50,965 nucleotides of DNA, from NCBI GenBank assembly GCA_944393205.1, contig CALXZI010000008.1, forward strand, positions 1 through 50,965, in the 5' to 3' direction. This document shows positions 25,415-33,942 of the stretch, piece after piece. The stretch is from an uncultured Alphaproteobacteria bacterium. Lineage in GTDB: Bacteria; Pseudomonadota; Alphaproteobacteria; RF32; CAG-239. Positions within the stretch are counted from its first letter, which is position 1; each line of letters starts with the position of its first letter. The notes under the pieces were generated by a model. It did no database searches and was not told where the DNA came from. It saw only the letters and a program-made list of their open reading frames with translations. The position numbers and the translations under genes were made by a program.

Positions 25415-27097
25415 ATGCTTAAAACACTTTCCATTCGTGATGTGGTTTTGATTGATAAACTAAATTTGGATTTTTCCGACGGTTTAAGCGTGTTCAGTGG
25501 CGAAACGGGCGCTGGTAAATCCATCTTGCTGGATTCGCTGGGGCTTTTGTTGGGCAATCGGGCGGAAACCGGTTTAATCCGAACCGGCGCGGAAAAACTT
25601 TCAGTCAGCGGTGTGTTTGAGGTTAAAGATAAAAACAATCCGTTTTTTGCGCTATGCAAAGAAAATGAGCTGGAGGTTGATGATGAAATCATCATCAAGC
25701 GCACTTTAAGCCGCGATGGCAAGGGAAAAATCTTTTTAAACGACCAACCAATTACGGCAAGACTGCTAAAAGATCTGGGGGCTTATTTGGTAGAAATCCA
25801 CGGCCAGTTTGACAATCAAGGATTGTTAAATCCGGCGACGCATTTGGCGGTTTTGGATTCGTATGGCGGTTATGCCGAAAATCTGGAACAAACAGCGTTG
25901 ACATACCAAAAATATAAAGCGCTGCAAAAACAGTTGACGGCTGCCGAAAATGCTTTTGCTGATGCTGTCAAAGAAGAAGATAATTTGCGCCATTGGGCTG
26001 ATGAATTGGAAAAAGCCAAGATAAAATCCGGCGAGGAGGAAGAACTCAACCGCAAACGTAATGAGCTGATGCATGCCGAAAAGCTGATTGAAAATTTGAA
26101 TTTGGCGTATAATTCTTTGCAGGGAAGGGACATTTCAAACCTAATCCGCAAGGCACAAAGTGCGTTGGAAAAAGTTAATCATCTGACCGAAAACCGTTTT
26201 GCCGACATCGGCGAGGCGTTGGACACGGCGCTTATTCAATTAGATGAAGCCGTCAGTCGGATTGAAGAAGCAAGCAGTGAGATTAACCTAAATGCGAATG
26301 AGGCTGATGCGGTGGAAGAACGTTTGTTTGCCTTAAAAGCACTGGCGCGCAAGCATGCTTGCACAATAGATTTGTTGCCGGAAGTTCTTAAAGATTTTAA
26401 TAATCGTTTAGCTGCGTTGGACAAGGGGGGAGAAACTATTGCCGATTTGCACCGTGCGGTAGATGCCGCCCGCCGTGAATATATGATGCAAGCCGGAGAA
26501 TTAAGCAAGTTAAGGACCCAAACGGCAACAACGCTTGATAAAGCCGTGATGCAAGAACTGCCACCGCTTAAAATGGAACGAGCGGTATTTGTGACCGAAA
26601 TCACACAGTTGCCGGAGAATGAATGGGGCGAAAAAGGCTTTGATAAGGTTAATTTTACGGTTTCCACCAACCCGAACTCCCCGCGCGGCGCCTTAAACAA
26701 AATCGCCTCGGGCGGAGAGCTTTCACGTTTTATGCTGGCTTTAAAAGTTAATTTATCGCAAAAAAGCAGTGTGGAAACACTTATTTTTGACGAGGTGGAT
26801 GCTGGTATCGGCGGTGCTACGGCGCAGGCGGTCGGCGAACGCTTGGCGCGCTTGGCTGAAAAAGTTCAAGTCTTGGTCGTAACTCACTCGCCGCAGGTAG
26901 CCTCTTTCAGCCGCCGCCATTTCAAAGTAAACAAAAGCACGGAAAACAATATCGCCACAACTAAAGTATGCCAATTGTCGGCGTCGGAAAAGAAAGAAGA
27001 GATCGCGCGTATGTTATCGGGTGAAAAAATTACCGATGAGGCGCGTGCCGCCGCTGATGCCTTAATCAACGGCGTGAAACAACGACAACTTATTTAA
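25415..27097 (+). CDS. recN: DNA repair protein RecN
   Basis: A 560-residue SMC-like ATPase acting at double-strand breaks. Walker A is SGETGAGKSILLDSLGLLLG at residues 29-48, followed by EIHGQFDNQGLL. Long coiled-coil arms span about 150-345. The distal head has ASGGELSRFMLALK, Walker B ETLIFDEVDAGIGG and VVTHSPQVA. Full family length. Its stop codon TAA overlaps the antiparallel stop of the prepilin-like gene in TTTAAA, so the two convergent genes share their ends. ligA, often next in related genomes, is missing here. Confidence 0.95.
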   Translation: MLKTLSIRDVVLIDKLNLDFSDGLSVFSGETGAGKSILLDSLGLLLGNRAETGLIRTGAEKLSVSGVFEVKDKNNPFFALCKENELEVDDEIIIKRTLSRDGKGKIFLNDQPITARLLKDLGAYLVEIHGQFDNQGLLNPATHLAVLDSYGGYAENLEQTALTYQKYKALQKQLTAAENAFADAVKEEDNLRHWADELEKAKIKSGEEEELNRKRNELMHAEKLIENLNLAYNSLQGRDISNLIRKAQSALEKVNHLTENRFADIGEALDTALIQLDEAVSRIEEASSEINLNANEADAVEERLFALKALARKHACTIDLLPEVLKDFNNRLAALDKGGETIADLHRAVDAARREYMMQAGELSKLRTQTATTLDKAVMQELPPLKMERAVFVTEITQLPENEWGEKGFDKVNFTVSTNPNSPRGALNKIASGGELSRFMLALKVNLSQKSSVETLIFDEVDAGIGGATAQAVGERLARLAEKVQVLVVTHSPQVASFSRRHFKVNKSTENNIATTKVCQLSASEKKEEIARMLSGEKITDEARAAADALINGVKQRQLI

Positions 27098-27786
27098 ATA
27101 TATTCGTCAGATTTGAAAACAATTGCTATTTGATATCTGTACTCTGACGCATCTTTGCCAATATAAGTATAACAAAGGTTGTAAATATCGTCTACGCTTA
27201 AATTGCGAAGACAATTGGCAGATGGGGTGTCGCAATAGTTATCTCCATATGTATAATAATAACCTTTTGAACCTTGAAGATAAAGCATCCAGATAAAGGA
27301 ACTGTTTACTTTAGCCGTCTGCACAAGTATCTGGCAGATTTCGGAGCTGCGCGGGGAATTATCAAAAACGAACACGATGCCGTCATGATTAAAAGAGGTA
27401 TCGGCTCTGTTGTCGTGAACAGGTATAACATTATTGCCAAAATCGTCGCTCAAGTTTTTAGAATCTTTGTAACGCCAACCATCAGGAATAAGATTAAGTT
27501 TTTGCAGTATCGTAGCATAATATGTCCTCTCGCCGACTGTGTAGCCTAAAGATTGGCGAAATATAATAAAGTTATTGATAAACAAGTTAACATTTTCAGT
27601 ATATTTATTGAGTTTATATTTTAACATTGCCTTTGAATAACCTGACATTGCGCCGACCGAAAGCACGCCGATTATAGCCAGCACCCCGAGCATTTCCACC
27701 ATGGAACGCCCGCATAACGGCACATCCGCTTGCCTTCTTTCATTGTGTGCATGAAAGGAAAAACTAAAAAATTTGAACAAATTCAT
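27094..27786 (-). CDS. Type IV prepilin-like protein, family copy 2
   Basis: A 230-residue relative of the proteins at 5.5 and 41.5 kb. The leader MNLFKFFSFSFHAHNERRQA plus DVPLCG precedes RSMVEMLGVLAIIGVLSVGA, with Gly-1 and Glu+5 of the class III cleavage site. The central region (about 75-170) is not obviously alignable with the other copies. The C-terminus restores the motif GDNYC, then CLRNLSVDDIYNLC. The ATG at 27786 has TAGGAG at the same distance as in the paralogues; eight further in-frame codons belong to the shared leader DNA and are rejected. It shares its stop region with recN on the opposite strand, suggesting insertion right against recN. Confidence 0.85.
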   Translation of the reverse strand: MNLFKFFSFSFHAHNERRQADVPLCGRSMVEMLGVLAIIGVLSVGAMSGYSKAMLKYKLNKYTENVNLFINNFIIFRQSLGYTVGERTYYATILQKLNLIPDGWRYKDSKNLSDDFGNNVIPVHDNRADTSFNHDGIVFVFDNSPRSSEICQILVQTAKVNSSFIWMLYLQGSKGYYYTYGDNYCDTPSANCLRNLSVDDIYNLCYTYIGKDASEYRYQIAIVFKSDEYI

Positions 27787-27885
27787 TAAAAGAACTCCTA
27801 AAAACTGCAAAAAATACCTATTTGCTCGTCATTCTAAACCGTTTTTTTTTGCAATTTTAAAGAGTCTCGTGGGGATAAGTTACAA
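27787..27885 (-). repeat. Conserved leader of prepilin-like gene, copy 2
   Basis: Same element as 6213-6316 and 42186-42281. The box TTTTAAAGAGTCTCGTGGGG ATAAGTT is at 27855-27881 and the homopolymer here is 9 T on the plus strand (27842-27850). Similarity stops abruptly upstream of about 27885. Confidence 0.8.
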
Positions 27886-28004
27886 TCTTGAAGTTGTTAT
27901 CAACCCAAAATAAGACATTGCCTTAAAAATATGATATCCTTGTTATATCGTGGATGCCGTAAAATATGCTTATTAAAAAATTGAGAAGGAAAATGTAAAA
28001 AGGA

Positions 28005-28038
28005 AAATAAAAACAAGCCCACCAATGGCAGGCTTGTT
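28005..28038 (-). terminator. Terminator of the cyclophilin gene
   Basis: Arms ACAAGCC and GGCTTGT with a loop, followed on the minus strand by TTTTTATTTT. It lies 20 bases after the cyclophilin stop and marks the end of this minus-strand unit. Confidence 0.75.
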
Positions 28039-28058
28039 CATCAAGATCTTAAATCAAG

Positions 28059-28664
28059 TTATAAATCGGCAATGACCGCCATGCTGATGATTTCATCAGG
28101 TTGATCAACGATACCGTTATCGCCTTTGCCTTTTTTGATGGCGTCAACATATTCCATACCGGAAGTAACCTCTCCCCATACGGTATATTGACCATTGAGC
28201 CACGGACAGTCGGCATAGCAGATGAAAAATTGGCTGTCGGCAGAATCTGCGTCCCAAGCGCGAGCCATGGAAACCGTGCCGCGTTTGTGCGGAATACGGT
28301 TAAACTCGGCTTTGAGCTTTTGTCCGCTACCGCCTGTTCCGGTACCGAGCGGGCAGCCGGTCTGCGCCATAAATCCATCAATTACGCGGTGGAATTTCAA
28401 GCCGTTGTAAAAACCGTTACGCACCAATTCTTTTATTCTTTTAACATGATTTGGCGCTACATCCGGATACATTTCAATCACGACATCACCGTCTTTAAGC
28501 TTTAAAACCAGAGCGTTTTCAGGATCTTTAACCTGATAAGAATGTTTGATTTTTTTAGCTCTTGTTTCGCTGATGCCGATTTTCTTTTTTTCTTCGGCCG
28601 CAAGATGCTTTGTTTGTGCTTTTTCCAGATTTTTTGTTTCCGTTTTTTCTAAAAGTTCTGACAT
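28059..28664 (-). CDS. Cyclophilin-type peptidyl-prolyl isomerase
   Basis: A 201-residue PPIase that speeds proline cis-trans isomerisation. The cyclophilin domain (about 47-201) has the catalytic stretch FYNGLKFHRVIDGFMAQTGC, GTGTGGSG, FNRIPHKRGTVSMARA, then SQFFICYADCPWLNGQYTVW GEV. The first 45 residues are a charged helical extension (LEKTETKNLEKAQTKHLAAE) rather than a signal peptide, so the protein is probably cytoplasmic. AAGGA upstream supports the ATG at 28664. It is transcribed in the same direction as the following three-gene set, with 40 bases between. Confidence 0.93.
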   Translation of the reverse strand: MSELLEKTETKNLEKAQTKHLAAEEKKKIGISETRAKKIKHSYQVKDPENALVLKLKDGDVVIEMYPDVAPNHVKRIKELVRNGFYNGLKFHRVIDGFMAQTGCPLGTGTGGSGQKLKAEFNRIPHKRGTVSMARAWDADSADSQFFICYADCPWLNGQYTVWGEVTSGMEYVDAIKKGKGDNGIVDQPDEIISMAVIADL

Positions 28665-28704
28665 GATGGTATCCTTATTTTAAGTGATAAAAATTTTCTA
28701 TATG

Positions 28705-29673
28705 TTATTTAGGATTTGCTTGCGTTATATTCAAGAGAAAATCCACTCTTTCTTCCGGCGTCAGTCCTTTGGGATAATTCTTGTCAATGTTTTTAATAAC
28801 ATTCATCAGTCCTTGACCGTTAGCAATTTGAATAGCAAGTCCGGGTCTGGCGTTGAGTTCCAACATCATCGGCCCTTTATGTTTGTCCAAAACAATATCG
28901 GCTCCCAAATAACCCAAACCGGTCATTTCATATGATTTGGCACCGATAATCAGATGCTCGCGCCATAGAGGAACTTGAAGTTTTTTTAATTCAGCTTTTG
29001 TGTCGGGATGAATTAAAATCGGCTTATTATGCATCACGGCGTTTAAGGTTTTGCCGGTGCTGATGTCCAAACCGACTCCCACGGCACCTTGGTGCAAGTT
29101 AGCTCTGCCGCCGGATTCGGCAGTTGCCAGCCGCATCATAGCCATTGCCGGATACCCCTTGTAAACAATGACTCGCACATCCGGCACGCCCTGATAGCTA
29201 AAATCCTTAAACATATCGCTGAAATTAACCATTTCTTCAATGACGGCAACATCATATTGTCCGCCCAAACTGAATAAACCGCTTAATGTGTTGGATATAT
29301 GCTGATAAACATCTTTAAAGGTTAAGACTTTTTCAGAAGCGGTGACAAAACAATCATCGTCCCAATGTTTAATGACCAAAACACCTTTTCCTCCACTGCC
29401 ATGTGCCGGTTTAATCACAAATTGCGGACAATCTTTGACGATATAGATAAAATCTTTAACCTGATATTGATATTTAATCACACCGATAAGGCGAGGCGTA
29501 TTAATACCGGCTTTTGCAGCCAGCGTCTTGGTCTGAACTTTATCATCCACCAGTGGATATTGCCGCCGGTTATTATATTGGGCGATGATTTTATAGTTGC
29601 GGGCATTCATACCCAAAACGCCTTGTTCTTTAAGAGCATGAGGCGAACTGTATTTTTCAAGCCATTTCCACAT
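28705..29673 (-). CDS. ATP-grasp alpha-L-glutamate ligase-like protein (RimK-related)
   Basis: A 322-residue ATP-grasp enzyme. Nucleotide-binding residues are visible in QFVIKPAHGSGGKGVLVI and VAVIEEMV, and the metal-binding end is MMLELNARPGLAIQIAN. The N-terminus has GVLGMNARN, typical of the alpha-L-glutamate ligase-related family. The predicted reaction is ATP-dependent ligation of an amino acid to a peptide or small substrate; the actual substrate is unknown. It is the last gene of a set with the inactive transglutaminase-7TM protein (19-base gap) and the retropepsin-like lipoprotein. GAGG lies upstream of the ATG. Confidence 0.87.
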   Translation of the reverse strand: MWKWLEKYSSPHALKEQGVLGMNARNYKIIAQYNNRRQYPLVDDKVQTKTLAAKAGINTPRLIGVIKYQYQVKDFIYIVKDCPQFVIKPAHGSGGKGVLVIKHWDDDCFVTASEKVLTFKDVYQHISNTLSGLFSLGGQYDVAVIEEMVNFSDMFKDFSYQGVPDVRVIVYKGYPAMAMMRLATAESGGRANLHQGAVGVGLDISTGKTLNAVMHNKPILIHPDTKAELKKLQVPLWREHLIIGAKSYEMTGLGYLGADIVLDKHKGPMMLELNARPGLAIQIANGQGLMNVIKNIDKNYPKGLTPEERVDFLLNITQANPK

Positions 29674-29692
29674 TGTTTTGCCTCATCGTTAT

Positions 29693-31225
29693 TTAAGATT
29701 TTTTAGCCAGCGGCGTGAAACGTTTAAGCTCGGTCAAGCGATATCCCGTATAGGTGCCCAAGAGCATAACGATGAACAATATTACCAAATTGATTTCATC
29801 AAAAGCAAAAGTAATATGACGAATATATTCATTGCTGATGACAAAATAGGTGGCAACGGCAGTTATCATACTATAAACAATTTCTGAAGTTGCGTTGGCG
29901 GCGCCGTCCTCTTCCCAAGTGATGGAAGCACGCTCAATAATCCATGCTGTAATGATAATGGGGAAAAACACAGCAGATGAGGCAATTTCCCAATCCATAC
30001 GATAACCGGTGATGGTCATGATTTGCATAATCAAAATCACAAAAATAACCACAGCCGAAATACGCGGCACTAACAAAAGATTAAGTTTTGAAAGAACGGC
30101 GCGTAACACCAATCCGATGGCAATAATGGTAGAAAAACAAATCAATCCCGGCCAAAATCCGGTTTTTACCAAAGACATGGCAATCAACATCGGCGTAAAA
30201 GTGCCCATGGTCGGAATTCCGACAACGTTGCGCATCAACACGACGACAAGAATGCCAAGCGGAAAAACCAACAGCCATTTTAAAGTATTTTGTTCTAACA
30301 AAGGCAGACTATAAATAGAGTAATTAAAAAGTTTGCCAAGTTTATTTAACTGTGCCCGATGTTCTGCCAATTTAAAAGATGAAATAACGGATTTTAAGAC
30401 TGAAAAACGGATTCGTGAGTCTGTGCCGCCTTGGACGTCCAGCAAAGAAATTCCACCATGTTGAAAAACGATAAAGTTTTTAGGCACGCCGGCTTTTCCG
30501 GTATAAATATCATACAAACGCCATTTGTAGCCATCATGGGCTTCAAGCATCAAATCAGCTTCTGCGGCTTGACGTCCTTCTTCCAGACGCACGCCGCGGG
30601 CGATACGTGCGGGGATTCCTTTAAGCGCTAAAAAATCTATCATAAACTGGACGCGTTGTTTTTCAGACATCTTGACCGGTAAGAAAGCGGCTAAAGTCGG
30701 ATTTAAGGGTTCTTGATTGAAAATACTGATGATTTTTTGCGGCCATGAACCGTTAAAAGCCTCGGCTAAAGCCAAAATTTCATCAACGGTTTGTTGTTGT
30801 TTTTCATCATAAATCGGCTTTCTAGGTGCAGGTACACCCTTTTCTCTTAATTTACCGCGGCTGTCTTCATTATCATAAATCGTTAACCGATAATAGAGCG
30901 TTTGTTCTTGAGTTTGCGGTGCGGAAGTCAACTCAATTCTGCCCTTATCATTATCTTTTTTAATCTGATAACCTTTAGCGACCATATCTTCATTTAAAAT
31001 CTTAAACTCCGTGGGTTCAGAAGGCACGGCCAATGAAACTTTAATTGGTTGTCCGGTAGGCATAAACGAAATTTGCGCATCAATATTCCAGACATTGGCT
31101 GTCCGATTGGGCCGAAGATCAAAGCCCCAATAAGCGATTTTATAATAAACGCTGAAGATCGTAAAAATGATAGATAAAAAAAGGCATAAAAACAGAATTT
31201 TTCGGACAGTAAATAGATTTTTCAT
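29693..31225 (-). CDS. Inactive transglutaminase fused to seven transmembrane helices
   Basis: A 510-residue membrane protein. TM1 lies near 10-30. A periplasmic region to about residue 265 includes a transglutaminase-like fold (LALKGIPARIARGVRLEEGR) without a visible catalytic Cys-His-Asp set. The C-terminal half has about seven transmembrane helices (starting WLLVFPLGILVVVLMRNVVG, then IPTMGTFTPMLIAMSLV). This domain combination is known from proteobacterial operons with an ATP-grasp ligase and a retropepsin-like protein. The ATG at 31225 is used rather than the preceding TTG. Probable function: membrane partner in peptide or amino-acid modification at the envelope. This is family knowledge and inference, not shown here. 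Confidence 0.85.
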   Translation of the reverse strand: MKNLFTVRKILFLCLFLSIIFTIFSVYYKIAYWGFDLRPNRTANVWNIDAQISFMPTGQPIKVSLAVPSEPTEFKILNEDMVAKGYQIKKDNDKGRIELTSAPQTQEQTLYYRLTIYDNEDSRGKLREKGVPAPRKPIYDEKQQQTVDEILALAEAFNGSWPQKIISIFNQEPLNPTLAAFLPVKMSEKQRVQFMIDFLALKGIPARIARGVRLEEGRQAAEADLMLEAHDGYKWRLYDIYTGKAGVPKNFIVFQHGGISLLDVQGGTDSRIRFSVLKSVISSFKLAEHRAQLNKLGKLFNYSIYSLPLLEQNTLKWLLVFPLGILVVVLMRNVVGIPTMGTFTPMLIAMSLVKTGFWPGLICFSTIIAIGLVLRAVLSKLNLLLVPRISAVVIFVILIMQIMTITGYRMDWEIASSAVFFPIIITAWIIERASITWEEDGAANATSEIVYSMITAVATYFVISNEYIRHITFAFDEINLVILFIVMLLGTYTGYRLTELKRFTPLAKKS

Positions 31226-31253
31226 CAAAAGAGCCTCTTAAGATATAAGAAAT

Positions 31254-31796
31254 TTATTTAAAAGTGTGTGAAAGCGAAGTGTCAACAATGGCGCGGCCCG
31301 TTAAAATGTTTCGTCCGATTAATGCTTGATATTCAAACTTATCGCGCTTGGCTAAAGTAAATTCTGCCGCAAAATCTTTACCGCCGAAACTAACGTTCAT
31401 CAAAACTTTTATCCGATGTTCTTGATGGTCAATGCGCTTGATGATAAGGTTTTTTTCAATCGGCCGTTCAAAAGTATGTGTTTCGCCACTGCGGCGGTTG
31501 GTAATTTTAAAAGACACCCATTTTTCGCCGTCGCGTTCAAATTCCACAATGTCGTCGGCGTCAATGGAAGATGTCGTGGCACCGGTATCAATACGAGCCT
31601 CAAAAGCCGATTTCATCGGCAGAAAATAAATTGGTTCCACCGCGCCAATAATTTCCAGATTTCCGGGGTTGATGACGGTTGTTTTTTGAGTGCTCGGTAC
31701 AATCGCCGGTACAATTTGGTCTTTGGTTGCACTCTGACAGCAACATAGGAAAAAGGATAAATTTGCAATTCCCAGCATTTTTATTATTCTTTTCAT
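31254..31796 (-). CDS. Retropepsin-like aspartic protease lipoprotein
   Basis: A 180-residue protein of the family often annotated as ATP-dependent zinc protease, which is really retropepsin-like. The signature FEARIDTGATTSSIDA contains the DTGA active-site motif with Asp70; IDHQEHRIKVLMNVSFGGKD and ALIGRNILTGRAIVDTSLSH match the family end. The N-terminus FFLCCCQS is a plausible lipobox with lipidation at Cys20, placing it in the periplasm. It is the first gene of the three-gene set, 28 bases before the 7TM gene. The ribosome-binding site is weak. Predicted to process the product or substrate of the ATP-grasp ligase. Confidence 0.85.
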   Translation of the reverse strand: MKRIIKMLGIANLSFFLCCCQSATKDQIVPAIVPSTQKTTVINPGNLEIIGAVEPIYFLPMKSAFEARIDTGATTSSIDADDIVEFERDGEKWVSFKITNRRSGETHTFERPIEKNLIIKRIDHQEHRIKVLMNVSFGGKDFAAEFTLAKRDKFEYQALIGRNILTGRAIVDTSLSHTFK

Positions 31797-31981
31797 TATA
31801 TCATTCCATCATTTCAACAGCATACTATTTTTAAGCTTATTTCCACATATTTGTAAAGAAAAAATATTAAAATAAACAAAAACTGTGTTTTTTGATGAAT
31901 GTATAAGATATTACCTTGCCGAAAACGCTTGCCGTTGGGCGGGTGTTTTATACGGAATTAAAAAACAAATTTTTGGTTAAT

Positions 31982-33121
31982 TTATAAAAACAATGTCAGG
32001 CGTAACGATATAACCATGCCATAATCTGATTTTACCTCAAGCGCCGGATTGATGTAAAATTGCACGTCCGGCGTAATGGTCGCCCATTTGGAAATGCCCC
32101 ACGCCCAATAAGCTTCTACCACCTGTTCGGCATCGTGTTCCAACTTTTCGCCGACTGCTTTTTCGTTGATTTTATTGTAGGCATAAGCCAAACCGATTTG
32201 GTCTAAATCGTTGCGTTCAAGCGGATTAAGCCATACCACGCCTGCCGCCCACGATTGTTCAATTGTATCCATATGTCCCGATACACCGTTGATGCGTCCG
32301 AAAACATTCCATTTTTTGCCAATGTTTTGTGACAAATTGATTGACCATCCGTTGGTTGTCTGCGGTTGAAGTTTAACGCTCGGCTGGTTATAAACAAGGA
32401 CTGAAAATTCGGCACTGCCGAGCTTGTTGGTCGGCGCGTACTGGACTTGGGCAAAAGTCGTGAAATGTTTGTCGTGTAAACGGTTGAGGCGAATGCTCGT
32501 TGCATCAATGTTTGAGGCGTCCTGCGCACCAATTGCAAAGCTCCAATCGCTTTTTTCCGGCGCAATTCCGATAAACGCACCAACGCCGGCGGTGGCATAA
32601 GTTGACGAAGCGTTTTGCGATAAAGCATAGTTGATAAAATTAACCTGCTGATTAGAGTCATAAGCCGCACCGTCAAAGTTATAAATCGGAAATTGTCCGG
32701 CGTTTAAGGTAAGCCAATTCCATTTTCCGCCGAGCTGCCAAGAATAATAAAATTCCGTAAATTCGTTAGCGTTGTCATCGGCGTCGTTGATTTCCGTTAC
32801 CACGCCCATGCGGCTGCCGACATCAGAAGCATCGTGGTTGCCGTAGCGAACGATATTGTATGATGCGTTCAAAGTGCCGACACCGTATTCGTTTTTGAAA
32901 TTTGTCCATGTGAAATAAGGTGAAATGTACGTTTGTACGGCGTTGTATTTGCCGCTTGGCGCGCCGCGCTGGGGCATTATGCTGACATCAATGCCGTAAT
33001 CAAAGCCGTAATTTTTGTTAAGCCAATATTTAAACATGTCATAATCCGTACCGAGGCTTTTGGCATCAACAGAAGTTGCAGTTAAAACCATTGCCAGACA
33101 AAGTGGAATAATTTTTTTCAT
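31982..33121 (-). CDS. OprB-like carbohydrate-selective porin
   Basis: A 379-residue outer-membrane barrel. The signal peptide ends TSVDA before Lys21. The body has many amphipathic strands with aromatic girdles, such as WLTLNAGQFPIYNFDG, FTTFAQVQYAP, WSINLSQNIGKKWNVFGRIN and WATITPDVQFYINPALEVK, the last close to the OprB family end. The final residues LRLTLFL suit BAM recognition. Predicted to pass sugars across the outer membrane. AAGGAG about 6 bases upstream supports the ATG. No sugar transport genes are adjacent. It is divergent from ruvA. Confidence 0.75.
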   Translation of the reverse strand: MKKIIPLCLAMVLTATSVDAKSLGTDYDMFKYWLNKNYGFDYGIDVSIMPQRGAPSGKYNAVQTYISPYFTWTNFKNEYGVGTLNASYNIVRYGNHDASDVGSRMGVVTEINDADDNANEFTEFYYSWQLGGKWNWLTLNAGQFPIYNFDGAAYDSNQQVNFINYALSQNASSTYATAGVGAFIGIAPEKSDWSFAIGAQDASNIDATSIRLNRLHDKHFTTFAQVQYAPTNKLGSAEFSVLVYNQPSVKLQPQTTNGWSINLSQNIGKKWNVFGRINGVSGHMDTIEQSWAAGVVWLNPLERNDLDQIGLAYAYNKINEKAVGEKLEHDAEQVVEAYWAWGISKWATITPDVQFYINPALEVKSDYGMVISLRLTLFL

Positions 33122-33247
33122 GCATTGCTCCTTAAAATGAAAACCTAAACAAGATTTTCAAAATATAATCCGTAAAAAACTTAAAAAAAGAGGGGAGGCT
33201 GATTTTTGGCAGCAAACCTTGCAAAGGTTAATAAAAAATCTTGATAG

Positions 33248-33267
33248 AATAATGATAATCGTATATC
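33248..33267. promoter_or_regulatory. Fur-box-like sequence between porin and ruvA
   Basis: AATAATGATAATCGTATAT shares 13 of 19 positions, including an unbroken ATAATGATAATC core, with the classical Fur box. It lies 34 bases before ruvA and about 130 bases before the divergent porin gene. A single AT-rich match of this kind can arise by chance. Confidence 0.25.
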
Positions 33268-33300
33268 GTCAAATAAGAAAATTTAACAAGAGGATAAAAA

Positions 33301-33939
33301 ATGATTGCAAAACTGCGGGGTTTTGTTGACAGCGTTTATGAAGACGGTTGCATTGTTGATGTCGGCGGCGTCGGCTATCTGGTGTCAGCTTCATCACGGA
33401 CTTTGGGAAAATTGGCTAAAGGCGCGGAAGTTTCGCTTTTGATTGAAACGGTTGTGCGTGAAGACAGTATTTCTTTGTACGGTTTTTATGACGCTTGGGA
33501 AAAAGAATGGTTTAATACTTTAACCAAAGTGCAGGGCGTCGGTGCCAAGGTTTGTTTGAGTATTTTATCGGCGCTTTCGCCGGCGCAGTTGGCGCAGGCC
33601 GTGTCCGCACAAGACAAAAATTCTTTCCTGCGTGCGTCCGGCGTCGGACCGAAATTGGCGGCGCGCCTGATAACCGAGTTGAAAGATAAAATAGTACTTA
33701 TCCCCGGCGCCGATGTGTCCTTGGCGGATGTTTCCGGCGGCGCGGCGCCGTCACCTCAGGCGGCAGTGTCTGCCGAAAACAACACGGCAGAAGATGTGAT
33801 TTCGGCATTGGTCAATTTGGGTTATCAACGGCTTGAGGCATACCGCATTGTCTCTAAAGTTTATGCCGAAAACGCCGATAAATCCGTTTCCGAACTCATC
33901 AGGCTGTCGTTAAAAGAATTTGCCCGAAAGGATTTTTAA
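33301..33939 (+). CDS. ruvA: Holliday junction DNA helicase subunit RuvA
   Basis: A 212-residue protein that binds four-way junctions and loads RuvB. Domain I is an OB fold (MIAKLRGFVDSVYEDGCIVD). Domain II has two helix-hairpin-helix motifs (LTKVQGVGAKVCLSILSAL and FLRASGVGPKLAARLITELK). Domain III (about 155-212, ISALVNLGYQRLEAYRIVSK) contacts RuvB. AAGAGGA precedes the ATG. It lies 3 bases before ruvB. The third member, ruvC, which often precedes ruvA, is absent. Confidence 0.96.
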   Translation: MIAKLRGFVDSVYEDGCIVDVGGVGYLVSASSRTLGKLAKGAEVSLLIETVVREDSISLYGFYDAWEKEWFNTLTKVQGVGAKVCLSILSALSPAQLAQAVSAQDKNSFLRASGVGPKLAARLITELKDKIVLIPGADVSLADVSGGAAPSPQAAVSAENNTAEDVISALVNLGYQRLEAYRIVSKVYAENADKSVSELIRLSLKEFARKDF

Positions 33940-33942
33940 GCC

